Below the pieces are notes generated by a model that did not search any database, was not told where the DNA came from, and worked only from the letters and a program-made list of their open reading frames with translations. A stretch of DNA of 64,000 bases, from the NCBI RefSeq assembly GCF_027359675.1, contig NZ_CP114786.1, forward strand, positions 6,546,501 to 6,610,500, written 5' to 3'. The stretch is from Roseibium sp. Sym1. Its GTDB lineage: Bacteria > Pseudomonadota > Alphaproteobacteria > Rhizobiales > Stappiaceae. This document shows positions 33,959-42,659 of the stretch, piece by piece; position 1 is the first letter of the stretch; every line of letters begins with the position of its first letter. Position numbers and translations under genes: made by a program.

Positions 33959-36169
33959 ATGAGCTACAAGAATTTCACCATTGAAACCGATGAGGACGGT
34001 TTCGCCCTGATCACCTGGGACATGCCGGAAAAGTCGATGAATGTCATCGATCTCTCCGTGATGGACGAATTGGACGCCCTGGTCGACAAGGTCGCCGGCG
34101 ACGACGCCATCAAGGGCGCGGTGATCACCTCCGGCAAGGCGGCCTTTTCCGGCGGTGCCGACTTGACCATGCTGGAAGGCCTCCTGAAGGACTTCCACGT
34201 CAAGCGGGGCAACGATCCGGAGGCGGCCGCAAAGGCCCTCTTTGAAGGCTCGCGCAAGCTGTCTCAGGTCTATCGCAAGCTGGAAACCTGCGGCAAACCC
34301 TTCGTCGCCGCGGTTGCCGGCACCTGCATGGGCGGCGGCACCGAGCTGGCGCTGGCCTGCCACGGCCGCGTCGTTGACGAGGGCCTGAAGATGGGCCTGC
34401 CGGAAGTGAAGGTCGGGCTTTTCCCGGGCGCCGGCGGCACACAGCGCGTCATGCGCATGACCGACGGCCAGCAGGGCATGCAGTTCCTGCTTCAAGGCCG
34501 CACCCTGCGTGCACCGCAGGCCAAGCAGATGAAGCTGGTCGACGAGGTCACCGGCACCAAGAAGCTGGTGGCTGCCGCCAAGAAGATGCTGAAGGCCGGC
34601 CTCGACCCGGTCAAGGACTGGGACAAGAAGGGCTACAAGCTGCCGGGCGGCAAGGTCTATTCTCCGGCCGGGTTCCAGTTCTGGCCGGCGGCCAACGCGA
34701 TCTACCGCCGCGAGACCTACGACAACTACCCGGGTGCCCGCTACCTGCTGCACTCGGTGGTCGAGGGCCTGCAACTGCCGATGGATCTCGCCCTTCAGGT
34801 GGAAAGCCGCTACTTCGCCAAGGTGCTGCAGACGCCGGAAGCGGCCAGCATGATCCGTTCGCTGTTCGTCTCCATGCAGGAGCTGAACAAACTGGCCCGC
34901 CGCCCTGTGGACCAGCGCCCGAACAAGATCAAGAAGGTCGGCATTCTGGGCGCCGGCTTCATGGGCGCCGGCATTGCCTATGTGACCGCCCAGGCCGGCA
35001 TCGACGTCGTCCTGATCGACCGCAGCCAGGAAGCCGCCGACAAGGGCAAGGCCCATACCGACGAGCTGATGACCAAGGCCATCAAGCGTGGCCGCGGCAC
35101 CGAGGAGCAGAAGGTGAAGCTTCTGTCGAAGATCAACGCCACCACCGACTACGAGACGCTCGGCGATTGCGACCTGGTGATCGAGGCGGTGTTCGAGGAT
35201 CGCGACATCAAGAAGACCGTGACCGAACAGGCGGAAGCCGTGATGAAGTCCCGGGCGATCTTCGCCTCCAACACCTCGACCCTGCCGATCACGTCGCTTG
35301 CCCAGGCGTCCAAGCGGCCGAAGAATTTCATCGGCATTCACTTCTTCTCGCCGGTCGACAAGATGATGCTGGTGGAAGTGATCCTCGGCAAGCGCACGTC
35401 GGACCGTGCGCTGGCCATGGCGCTCGACTACATCAAGGCCATCAAGAAAACGCCGATCGTGGTCAATGACAGCCGCGGCTTCTACACCTCCCGTGTTGTC
35501 ATGACCTATATTCGCGAAGGCCTGATGATGCTGGCGGACGGCGTTCCGGCGGCCATGATCGAGAATGCCGGGAAGATGGCCGGCATGCCGGTCGGACCGT
35601 TGTCGCTCGGCGACGAAGTAGCGCTGGATCTCGCCTGGAAAATCGTCTCGGCCACCCGCAAGGACCTCGGCGTCAAATATGTCGAGGGCCCGCTGGACAA
35701 CATCCTGGAAGAGATGGTGGTCAAACAGGAGCGCTTCGGCCGCAAGAACGGCAAGGGTTTTTACGACTACAAGGGCCGGGACAAGAGCCTGTGGCCGGGC
35801 ATTCCGGACGTGGTCGGCCAGCCAAAGCCGGCGGACAGCTTCAACATCGAGGAGCTGAAACAGCGTCTCCTGGTGATGCAGGCACTCGAGACCGCCCGCA
35901 TCTTCGAGGAGAAATGTCTCACCGATGTGCGCGAAGCCGATGTCGGCTCGATCCTCGGCTTCGGCTTTGCCCCCTATTCAGGCGGCACGCTCAGCTATAT
36001 CGACATGATGGGCACACCGGCCTTTGTGGACCTGTGCAAGAAGTTCACCCGCAAATGGGGCCCCCGATTCAAGCCGAACAAACTGCTGCGCGAGATGGCC
36101 AAGGAGAACGCGACCTTCTACGGAAAATTTCCTCCCAAGGCTGCGGAAAAGGTCAAGGACGCTGCCTGA
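33959..36169 (+). CDS. fadJ: Multifunctional enoyl-CoA hydratase/3-hydroxyacyl-CoA dehydrogenase (FadJ/FadB type)
   Basis: 736 residues. The N-terminal crotonase domain (about 1-190) has the oxyanion-hole segments KAAFSGGADLTML and CMGGGTELALACHGR and the catalytic Glu region LPEVKVGLFPGAGGTQR. The NAD-binding Rossmann domain starts at about 325 (GILGAGFMGAGIAYVTAQAG). The catalytic His is in IGIHFFSPVDKMMLVEV, and two C-terminal dehydrogenase domains follow. The protein hydrates 2-enoyl-CoA and oxidises 3-hydroxyacyl-CoA. GAGGA precedes the ATG. It is the last gene of the operon and is followed by a strong hairpin. FadJ versus FadB cannot be decided from sequence alone. Confidence 0.95.
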   Translation: MSYKNFTIETDEDGFALITWDMPEKSMNVIDLSVMDELDALVDKVAGDDAIKGAVITSGKAAFSGGADLTMLEGLLKDFHVKRGNDPEAAAKALFEGSRKLSQVYRKLETCGKPFVAAVAGTCMGGGTELALACHGRVVDEGLKMGLPEVKVGLFPGAGGTQRVMRMTDGQQGMQFLLQGRTLRAPQAKQMKLVDEVTGTKKLVAAAKKMLKAGLDPVKDWDKKGYKLPGGKVYSPAGFQFWPAANAIYRRETYDNYPGARYLLHSVVEGLQLPMDLALQVESRYFAKVLQTPEAASMIRSLFVSMQELNKLARRPVDQRPNKIKKVGILGAGFMGAGIAYVTAQAGIDVVLIDRSQEAADKGKAHTDELMTKAIKRGRGTEEQKVKLLSKINATTDYETLGDCDLVIEAVFEDRDIKKTVTEQAEAVMKSRAIFASNTSTLPITSLAQASKRPKNFIGIHFFSPVDKMMLVEVILGKRTSDRALAMALDYIKAIKKTPIVVNDSRGFYTSRVVMTYIREGLMMLADGVPAAMIENAGKMAGMPVGPLSLGDEVALDLAWKIVSATRKDLGVKYVEGPLDNILEEMVVKQERFGRKNGKGFYDYKGRDKSLWPGIPDVVGQPKPADSFNIEELKQRLLVMQALETARIFEEKCLTDVREADVGSILGFGFAPYSGGTLSYIDMMGTPAFVDLCKKFTRKWGPRFKPNKLLREMAKENATFYGKFPPKAAEKVKDAA

Positions 36170-36182
36170 TTTGATCCTGTTT

Positions 36183-36208
36183 GCCGCCTCCAATCGGAGG
36201 CGGCATTG
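36183..36208 (+). terminator. Hairpin terminator after the beta-oxidation operon
   Basis: Nine-bp perfect stem (GCCGCCTCC / GGAGGCGGC) with a four-base loop, 14 bp after the stop. The T-tail is weak. Confidence 0.65.
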
Positions 36209-36328
36209 TCAAATATACGTAAGAAAAACGACATATTTGTTAGCAAATTACGCCAGAACTTGATCCCCTCTGACTTGTCATGCAAAGTTCCTGAAAAGAT
36301 TTTGTGCACGGTCTGGCAGGAGACTTTC

Positions 36329-37405
36329 ATGCCACTTGATGGCGAGTGGGCGCGCTCGGATGTGTTCCGGGTTCTGCGCGACATTTGTCCAAATGCAAAT
36401 TTGGACTGGCCGCATATGGCGCGCCTTTACAATTTCGATCTCGCCAGCCTCGACGATCCCCAGGGAACCGTTCCTATCACCGCCTGGCATGCCGTGTTTG
36501 AGCATGTCGCCGAAGAGCTCGGCAACGATGCAGTGATGTTCGACCTGTTCAACAATATCGACATCGGCTGTTTTTCCATTTTCGACTACCTGTTTGCGTG
36601 CGCGCCTTCTCTGAGGGAGGCCTGTCAGGCCTGGGTCGAATTCTGCCCGATCCGCACCAACGCCTACCGGATGATCTTCGAAGAGGATGAAACGGGAGGA
36701 TATGTTGAATGGCCCATCCTGGAGGGCCGCGGAGAATGGCGCCAGAACATGTTCGCCCGCATCGGCTGGGCCGTGCAACAAATTGAACTCGCCCTGGATA
36801 TGAGCGTTCCCCCGGTCCTGATCGAACTGGCCACGGCGGAACCGGTGGGCACGTCGAATTTTCAGAAAAAATACCAGGGCCGCCTGAAGTTCGGCGCGTC
36901 TCACAACCGGATCATGATCCCGAGTACCCTGCTGTCACGCCCCCTGTGCCGCAACGACGCGCATCTCTATGAGATCATCCTGAAGTCGGCGAGAAGTGAA
37001 CTGGACCGGTTCGGACAAATGGAGTCGCCCCTGTCACGCATTGCCAACGAGGTGGCCTCCAACCTGTCCGACGGCGCGTGCACTCTGCCGCAGATCGCCT
37101 CAAAACTCGGCATGTCACAGCGCGCGGTACAGCGTCTTCTGGAAAAGGAAGGCACCAGCTTCAGGAAACTCAGCGAGGAGATCCGTCGCTCTGCCGCCGA
37201 GCGGTATCTGCGCGGATCGGACATGCCGATGAAGGAAATCGCGTATCTGCTCGGCTTTTCCGAGCTGAGCACCTTCTCACGTGCCGTGAAAACCTGGTTT
37301 GGCGTTTCACCCAAGAAGGTTCGCGACAGCTCCTATCGAGCACACGCAAAGCCTGGACGGGTCCGTGGCGCGGTTACCCGCAACACCATTGTTGCAGCTG
37401 AGTAA
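36329..37405 (+). CDS. AraC-family regulator (arabinose_bd/OruR-type)
   Basis: 358 residues from the ATG at 36329, supported by AGGAG eight bases upstream; the open frame extends 41 codons further to a TTG with no site. The N-terminal region (about 15-200) has the large ligand-binding domain typical of OruR/ArgR-type AraC proteins (ITAWHAVFEHVAEELGNDAV). The C-terminus is the AraC helix-turn-helix (LPQIASKLGMSQRAVQRLLE, then EIAYLLGFSELSTFSRAVKT). It sits 159 bp after the FadJ-type gene with its own AT-rich promoter region and may respond to a fatty acid or amino acid. Control of the preceding operon is possible but not shown. Confidence 0.9.
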   Translation: MPLDGEWARSDVFRVLRDICPNANLDWPHMARLYNFDLASLDDPQGTVPITAWHAVFEHVAEELGNDAVMFDLFNNIDIGCFSIFDYLFACAPSLREACQAWVEFCPIRTNAYRMIFEEDETGGYVEWPILEGRGEWRQNMFARIGWAVQQIELALDMSVPPVLIELATAEPVGTSNFQKKYQGRLKFGASHNRIMIPSTLLSRPLCRNDAHLYEIILKSARSELDRFGQMESPLSRIANEVASNLSDGACTLPQIASKLGMSQRAVQRLLEKEGTSFRKLSEEIRRSAAERYLRGSDMPMKEIAYLLGFSELSTFSRAVKTWFGVSPKKVRDSSYRAHAKPGRVRGAVTRNTIVAAE

Positions 37406-37947
37406 CGAACCGCTGCCAGACCAGAATGAAGCCGAAAGAAGTGCGGCACGGGATGGCCTCGGGCCAGCCACCGCCGTGCCGTAGATCGTTTCCTTGCCGG
37501 CAAAACCGCCCGGTGTCCTTACCGGAGACTTGCCTGGCATCCCCCTTGTCCGGCCGCGGGAACAACGTGGCGCAATCCGGATAACCAAGGGTCAATGTCC
37601 CGCGGCGTGGTCGTGTTTTCGTTTCCCGGTGGCTTTCGCCGCATGCCGGGAAGGCATCTTTCGCCGCAGGTGGAGGAATGCTGGACGCAAGAGAGAGTGG
37701 GAGCTTCTCGAAGCGTCGGCTGCAACTTCCTGCCCTCTTGAATATGATGGCAGAGGCGCTTTGTCTTTGGCGGGATGCGAACAGGATTTAACGATTTACG
37801 ACACCAACTGCAGTTAATCGCCACTATTACCGATGGTCTCGCGGGATAGACTTGAAACCGCCCGCGCCGGACGAGGTACCACATTGTAATTTTGTGCCAT
37901 CCTCCCTAACTTCCAGCTGGACGGTCACTATCACGCAGGAGTTCCAC
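37406..37947. other. 542-bp gap without a convincing gene
   Basis: Between the AraC regulator and the DUF6460-type gene. Open frames on both strands (107 and 121 codons) overlap each other and have Arg/Pro/Cys-rich, unstructured content with no family signature or good start. No repeat family member was found. A small RNA or leader could be hidden here, but nothing supports one. Confidence 0.5.
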
Positions 37948-38226
37948 ATGTCCGATACCGGCCTGAGCCGTTTTCTGGGAGGGTCTCCCGCACAGGTTCT
38001 GCTGCGGCTTGTGTTCCTGTCCTTTGTGGTCGGCATCGTGCTGTCCGCGCTCAACCTGGACCCGCTCGACCTGGTGAACATGGCGGTCGAATTCGTTGAA
38101 CGGCTTTGGGACATGGGTTTCCACGCAATCGGCCGGCTGGGCAATTACCTGGTTATCGGTGCAATCGTGGTGGTTCCGATCTGGCTGGTCACGCGGCTTC
38201 TGGCGATGGGACGCTCCCGTTCATGA
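37948..38226 (+). CDS. DUF6460-type small inner-membrane protein
   Basis: 92 residues from the ATG at 37948 (AGGAG upstream); the frame is open upstream but lacks a site there. It starts with a short soluble segment (SDTGLSRFLGGSPAQVLLRL) leading into one hydrophobic helix (VFLSFVVGIVLSALNLDP). An amphipathic stretch (DLVNMAVEFVERLWDMGFHA) and a second helix (YLVIGAIVVVPIWLVTRLL) follow. This fits a small family common in alphaproteobacteria with no known function. Its last 38 bases overlap the end of the convergent deacetylase gene. Confidence 0.78.
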   Translation: MSDTGLSRFLGGSPAQVLLRLVFLSFVVGIVLSALNLDPLDLVNMAVEFVERLWDMGFHAIGRLGNYLVIGAIVVVPIWLVTRLLAMGRSRS

Positions 38227-39121
38227 CCGCTTTCGCCATGCGATGCAGGTTAAGATGCCGGTCCGCCAGCTCGTCGATATCGGTCGAGTAACCGCCCCCG
38301 AGGACCCCGGCCAACGGAATGCCCGCGCTCCGGACGGTTTCGATCACGTACCGGTCGCGCCGCCGCAATCCGTGCCGGGTCAACGCCAGGCGCCCCAGCC
38401 GGTCGCCGCCATAGGGATCGACGCCTGCATTGAAGAACACGATATCCCACGCGTGACGCGAGAGCAGGTCGGGCAGGACCCCCGCGAGGGAGGCAAGGTA
38501 GACCTCATCTCCGGTGCCGTCCGCCAGAGCGATATCCAGATGCGAGGGCACCTTGCGAACCGGATAGTTCTTTTCCGAATGCATTGAAAAGGTGAAGACG
38601 TCAGGGTCTCCCTGGAAGATGTCGGACGTCCCGTCGCCCTGATGCACGTCAAGATCGATAACCAGCGCCTTTTGAATCGCACCGTCCGCCTGCATCACCC
38701 TGATGGCAACAGCCACGTCGTTGAACACGCAGAAGCCCGCCCCATGCGCCCGCCTGGCGTGATGGCTGCCACCCGCCGTGTTGCAGGCAATGCCGTGCTC
38801 CAGGGCAAGATAGCCGGTCAGAACCGTACCGCCGGTGGCACAGCGCGCGCGCAAAGCGATGTCCGCGCGCATGGGAAAACCGATTTCCCGCGCGACCTTC
38901 TCGGAAACCTGTCCGTTGAAGACCTGATCCACGTAGAGCGGCTCGTGAGCGAGTGCGACCCATTCGAACGGAGCGGGCCTCGGCCGGACAAATGGCATGC
39001 CTTCCAGCAGATTTTCCGTCCCGATCAACTCGGCCACCGCCCGGAATTTGTTCATCGGGAACCGGTGATTGGCAGGCAGTTCGGCGCAATAGGCCGGATG
39101 ATGGACAATCGGCAAAGTCAT
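38189..39121 (-). CDS. Histone deacetylase/acetylpolyamine amidohydrolase-like protein
   Basis: 310 residues from the ATG at 39119-39121. Family motifs are complete: the paired active-site His in GGSHHARRAHGAGFCVFND, the zinc-binding Asp/His in DLDVHQGDGT, and later FNAGVDPYGGDRLG (second zinc Asp) and GVLGGGYS. Bacterial members deacetylate acetylated small molecules such as polyamines, or proteins. The substrate is unknown. It is a cytosolic single gene, divergent from the MATE transporter gene and convergent with the DUF6460-type gene, overlapping it by 38 bases. Confidence 0.92.
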   Translation of the reverse strand: MTLPIVHHPAYCAELPANHRFPMNKFRAVAELIGTENLLEGMPFVRPRPAPFEWVALAHEPLYVDQVFNGQVSEKVAREIGFPMRADIALRARCATGGTVLTGYLALEHGIACNTAGGSHHARRAHGAGFCVFNDVAVAIRVMQADGAIQKALVIDLDVHQGDGTSDIFQGDPDVFTFSMHSEKNYPVRKVPSHLDIALADGTGDEVYLASLAGVLPDLLSRHAWDIVFFNAGVDPYGGDRLGRLALTRHGLRRRDRYVIETVRSAGIPLAGVLGGGYSTDIDELADRHLNLHRMAKAVMNGSVPSPEAA

Positions 39122-39273
39122 TGCTCGCAATATATGCCAGGTGGTCGGAACCGCCAGCCCCTGTTCACCTCTACCAGGCAGCCACTATTTCGAATACTCG
39201 TCATGCCATGCCGGGGATTGACGCCCCGGCCAAAGCTGGACAAGAAGGGCGGCTCAGACAGCCAGAGTCCTTC

Positions 39274-40620
39274 ATGTCCCAGTCCCCTACCGCGCCCCCG
39301 CCTTCGGCGCATGCCTTTTCCGTCACGCACCGCTCGGTTCTGGCCATTGCCGTGCCGATGACGCTTGCCTATCTGTCGACCCCGCTGCTCGGGATTGTCG
39401 ACATGGCGGTGATCGGCCGGTTGGGAGATGCCGCCCTGCTCGGCGGCATCGCGCTCGGTGGCATTATTTTCGACCTCGTCTTCACCACCTTCAATTTCTT
39501 GCGGTCCGGCACCACCGGGTTGACCGCCCAGGCCGTCGGTGGCCGTAATGAGGAAGAGGTCAAGGCAACGCTCCTGCGCGCCCTGGTGATCGCCGTTGCC
39601 GGTGGCCTCGCCGTGATCGCCCTGAACGCACCGCTACTCCATGTCGGCCTCTGGTTCCTCGGCGGCAGTGAGGATGTCCAGGCCGCAACCAGCCGCTATT
39701 TCGACGTCCGCATGTTCAGCGCGCCCTTTCTGCTGGCGAATTATGCCATTCTCGGCTGGTTCATCGGCCTTGGCCGCGCGCGCACCGGCCTTCTTCTGCA
39801 GCTGGTCCTGAACGGGCTCAACATCGCCCTCAGTGTGCTGTTCGTGATCGGACTGGGCTGGAGTGTGGAGGGGGTTGCGCTTGCCACCGTCCTGTCGGAG
39901 ATCGCAGCAACGGTCCTGGGGGTTATTCTGGTGCTGGCGAGTGCCAGGAGAGGGTCCTGGCCCGCTCCTGCGATCGTATTCGACCGGCGTCTCCTGATGC
40001 GCATGATGGCAGTGAACCGGGACATCATGATCCGGTCCTTCACCCTGCTCTACGCCTTTGCCTTCTTCATGTCCCGGTCGGCCGAGCAAGGCGACACCAT
40101 TCTCGCGGCAAACGCGTTGCTCGAAAAATTCATCATGGTGGGCGCGTTCTTCCTGGATGGCCTCGCCACCGCGGCGGAACAGCTCGCCGGCAGGGCCGTC
40201 GGCGCCAGATACCGTCCGGCCTTCGACAGGACGCTGAAACTGACCGCGCTGTGGAGTTTCTCGCTGGCCGGCCTTCTGGCCTTTCTCTTCTGGGCTGCCG
40301 GTCCAGCAATGATCGCTTTCATGACGACGGCCGAGGACGTGCGCGGCGCCGCGCAATCCTATCTGGTCTGGGCGGTACTGACGCCGCTTTTCGGCGTGCT
40401 CGCCTTCCAGATGGACGGCGTCTTCATCGGCGCCACCTGGTCCTCAACCATGCGCAACATGATGCTGCTGTCCCTGGCAATCTACCTGGCCGCCTATCAC
40501 GCCCTGTTTCCGCTGCTCGGCAATCACGGGCTCTGGCTGGCCCTCCTGCTGTTCTTCGGCATCAGGGGCGTGACGCTGCTGGCTGCCTGCAGGAAACGTG
40601 CGGCGGAGACGTTTGCGTGA
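39274..40620 (+). CDS. MATE-family efflux transporter (DinF-like)
   Basis: 448 residues from the ATG at 39274. The longer open frame to 38953 overlaps the divergent gene and is rejected. Twelve membrane helices form two homologous halves, with the MATE pattern VDMAVIGRLGDAALLGGIAL early and LDGLATAAEQLAGRAVGARY in the second half. The DinF branch exports drugs or organic cations using Na+ or H+ gradients. The substrate is not predictable. It faces away from the deacetylase gene; the 152-bp gap holds both promoters. Confidence 0.92.
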   Translation: MSQSPTAPPPSAHAFSVTHRSVLAIAVPMTLAYLSTPLLGIVDMAVIGRLGDAALLGGIALGGIIFDLVFTTFNFLRSGTTGLTAQAVGGRNEEEVKATLLRALVIAVAGGLAVIALNAPLLHVGLWFLGGSEDVQAATSRYFDVRMFSAPFLLANYAILGWFIGLGRARTGLLLQLVLNGLNIALSVLFVIGLGWSVEGVALATVLSEIAATVLGVILVLASARRGSWPAPAIVFDRRLLMRMMAVNRDIMIRSFTLLYAFAFFMSRSAEQGDTILAANALLEKFIMVGAFFLDGLATAAEQLAGRAVGARYRPAFDRTLKLTALWSFSLAGLLAFLFWAAGPAMIAFMTTAEDVRGAAQSYLVWAVLTPLFGVLAFQMDGVFIGATWSSTMRNMMLLSLAIYLAAYHALFPLLGNHGLWLALLLFFGIRGVTLLAACRKRAAETFA

Positions 40621-40683
40621 TTTGGACTGGTTGAACTCCGCCGTACACGCCGCCTCAAAAAAGTATGCGCCAAACATAAAGTC

Positions 40684-40788
40684 GTCATCCTGAGGAGGCG
40701 CGCAGCGCCGTCTCGAAGGACAGGCCGCTTGTTCAGGAGTGCGTTGCGGATCCTTCGAGACGGGCCTTTGGCCCTCCTCAGGATGAGG
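40684..40788. repeat. Paired hairpin repeat, family B (both arms)
   Basis: Arm 1 (40684-40721) runs GTCATCCTGAGGAGGCGCGC to CGTCTCGAAGGAC. Arm 2 (40749-40788) is roughly its complement, GATCCTTCGAGACGG to CTCCTCAGGATGAGG, with 27 bases between. Each arm has its own small hairpin in the middle. It lies between the convergent MATE and pyrD genes. Confidence 0.75.
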
Positions 40789-40814
40789 CTGAATATTCTG
40801 GCGACTCTTGGCTC

Positions 40815-41909
40815 TTAAACCGTCTCGGACGCCCAAGCCTCGACATTGGCGTCGCGGGCCTCTCGCAGGGACGACAATCCGTTTTGCTGCAGCTTCGCCG
40901 ACAGTCCGGACAGGATCTCGTCAACCAGCGCCGTCCCCTTGAACACCAGCGCGGAATAGAGCTGCAACAGGTCGGCGCCCGCGGTGATCTTGATCCAGGC
41001 GGTCTCCGCGCTGTCGATGCCACCGACGCCGATGATCGGGAGGTCCGGGCCGGCCAGCTTGCGCGCCCGGGCCAGCATGATCGTCGACCTGCGGAACAGC
41101 GGCCGCCCGGAAAGGCCACCGGCCTCGTCAACGGGGCCGGCTTCGCTCAGGCCGTCGCGGGTAATCGTCGTGTTGGAGACGATCAGGCCGTCGACATTCT
41201 TCGCCAGAACCTCTTCGACGATGTCGTTGAGGTCTCCGTCGGCGACATCGGGCGCGATCTTGAGCAGAACCGGAACATGGCGGCCAAGCGTATGTGTGCA
41301 GGCGTCCCGGGACGAGATCACGGCCGTCAGCAGGTCCGCAAGGGCGGACCGCGCCTGCAGGTCACGCAGGCCGGGCGTGTTCGGAGATGAGATGTTCACC
41401 GTGAAATAGGAGGCGATGTCTGCAAACTGTTCGATACCGGCAACGTAGTCGGCAATACGGTCCTCGGCGTCCTTGTTGGCGCCGACATTGATCCCGACAA
41501 TGCCGGTGAGGCTCTTGCGGGCGTCGAGGCGCGCGCGCAGCGCGGCATGGCCTTCGTTGTTGAAGCCGTAGCGGTTGATGACGCCCTGGTCCATCGGCAG
41601 GCGGAAGACGCGCGGTCGTGGATTTCCCGGTTGCGGCCGCGGCGTGACGGAACCGACTTCCGTGTAGCCGAAGCCGAGGCGCAGCAACGCATCCGGCACT
41701 TCGCCGTTCTTGTCGAAACCGGCGGCCATGCCGAGCGGGTTGGGAAACGTCAGATCCCAGAGCTTGACGGCCAGGCGCGGATCGGCCGCAGCACGCGATC
41801 CGGGCACCAGGCCGGTTTTCAAGGCCTTGACCGTCATCCGGTGTGCGGTTTCCGCATCCAGGCATTGCAGGCCCTTCAGGGCGGCGTTTTCGAGCCAGGG
41901 CAGCCTCAC
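40815..41909 (-). CDS. pyrD: Dihydroorotate dehydrogenase (quinone), class 2
   Basis: 364 residues with an N-terminal extension for membrane/quinone association (about 1-40). The FMN-binding TIM barrel holds the PNPLGMAAGFDKNGE, NRYGFNNEG, VNISSPNTPGLRDLQ, VLLKIAPD and SNTTITR segments. The catalytic base Ser of class 2 enzymes lies in VNISSPNTPG. The enzyme oxidises dihydroorotate to orotate in pyrimidine synthesis. It starts within the stop of the DUF952 gene (four-base overlap), so the two are co-translated. Confidence 0.97.
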   Translation of the reverse strand: MRLPWLENAALKGLQCLDAETAHRMTVKALKTGLVPGSRAAADPRLAVKLWDLTFPNPLGMAAGFDKNGEVPDALLRLGFGYTEVGSVTPRPQPGNPRPRVFRLPMDQGVINRYGFNNEGHAALRARLDARKSLTGIVGINVGANKDAEDRIADYVAGIEQFADIASYFTVNISSPNTPGLRDLQARSALADLLTAVISSRDACTHTLGRHVPVLLKIAPDVADGDLNDIVEEVLAKNVDGLIVSNTTITRDGLSEAGPVDEAGGLSGRPLFRRSTIMLARARKLAGPDLPIIGVGGIDSAETAWIKITAGADLLQLYSALVFKGTALVDEILSGLSAKLQQNGLSSLREARDANVEAWASETV

Positions 41910-42250
41910 TGGTCAAGCTCCGGAAAGACATGCACGCCATCCGCCGAAAGCGGCAACTCGCGGACCCAGAGCGCCGCGCCCGGCTCAAAAGTGCCGTAGA
42001 GATGCGGGAACAGCGCACCGCCGCGCGACGGTTCCCATTTCAGGGCATCGCCGAGCCTGTCCGCCTCGAAGGCGACCAGAAGCAGATCGCTCTGGCCTGC
42101 AAAATGTTTTGCGGCCGTTTCCCGTGCCTGGTCGCCGGTCGAGAAATGGATGTACCCGTCCGCCAGGTCGACGGGCGCGCCTTCAAAGACGCCACGCTCG
42201 ACAGCCTCCTGCCAGAGGGACTTCGGTGCGATCTTGAATATCAGTGTCAT
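41906..42250 (-). CDS. DUF952-family protein
   Basis: 114 residues from the ATG at 42248-42250; an upstream ATG at 42295 adds 15 unlike residues. It shows the family core: FKIAPKSLWQEAVERGVF, DGYIHFSTGDQARETAAKHF, LLVAFEADRLGDALKWEPSR, and GGALFPHLYG. DUF952 proteins resemble glutathione S-transferase-like or ADP-ribose-binding folds in some predictions, but no activity is established. First gene of a two-gene operon with pyrD, an arrangement common in alphaproteobacteria. Confidence 0.92.
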   Translation of the reverse strand: MTLIFKIAPKSLWQEAVERGVFEGAPVDLADGYIHFSTGDQARETAAKHFAGQSDLLLVAFEADRLGDALKWEPSRGGALFPHLYGTFEPGAALWVRELPLSADGVHVFPELDQ

Positions 42251-42659
42251 CTGCGCCTTGAACCTGCCTGTCTGCATGCCGACCGGTCGGGACACTACTC
42301 AGGAGACCGTCCGGGAACAAGCCGGGCAGTGCCGCCGTTCCGGCCACTTTTGAACTTTCGCCGGGGAAAACAGTATCCCGGGGAAAGAAAAACCTTCCAG
42401 TCCGACCAACTCCGGGGTTCCTGGCAACCACATGCGTGCATGAAACAATCCGGGCAGCAATCGGCACGTTGGCCTTGACCCGATCACGTTCAATCCGAAC
42501 GATGGAGACCTTGCCCTTTTGAACACACCGGCACAAAACCGGCCGGGCAGAAACTTCGTTCAATGGGGGACAAGCCCGCATCGCCAAGTTTTGGACACTC
42601 GGCAATCGGGGGGACAGCCCGTATTATCGGCAAGAGCCAGTGAAAGCGAGTGACAGCGT
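42251..42659. other. 409-bp divergent gap, nothing recognised
   Basis: Between the DUF952/pyrD operon and the SNase-like gene. Both promoters must lie here. Several GC-rich partial inverted repeats are present, but there is no known element, no coding frame with family character and no repeat shared with the other gaps. Confidence 0.45.

Noticed and set aside
37494..37884. Open frames of 107 and 121 codons on opposite strands in the gap after the AraC gene
   Set aside because: Both have low-complexity, Arg/Pro/Cys-rich content, overlap each other and lack a ribosome-binding site.
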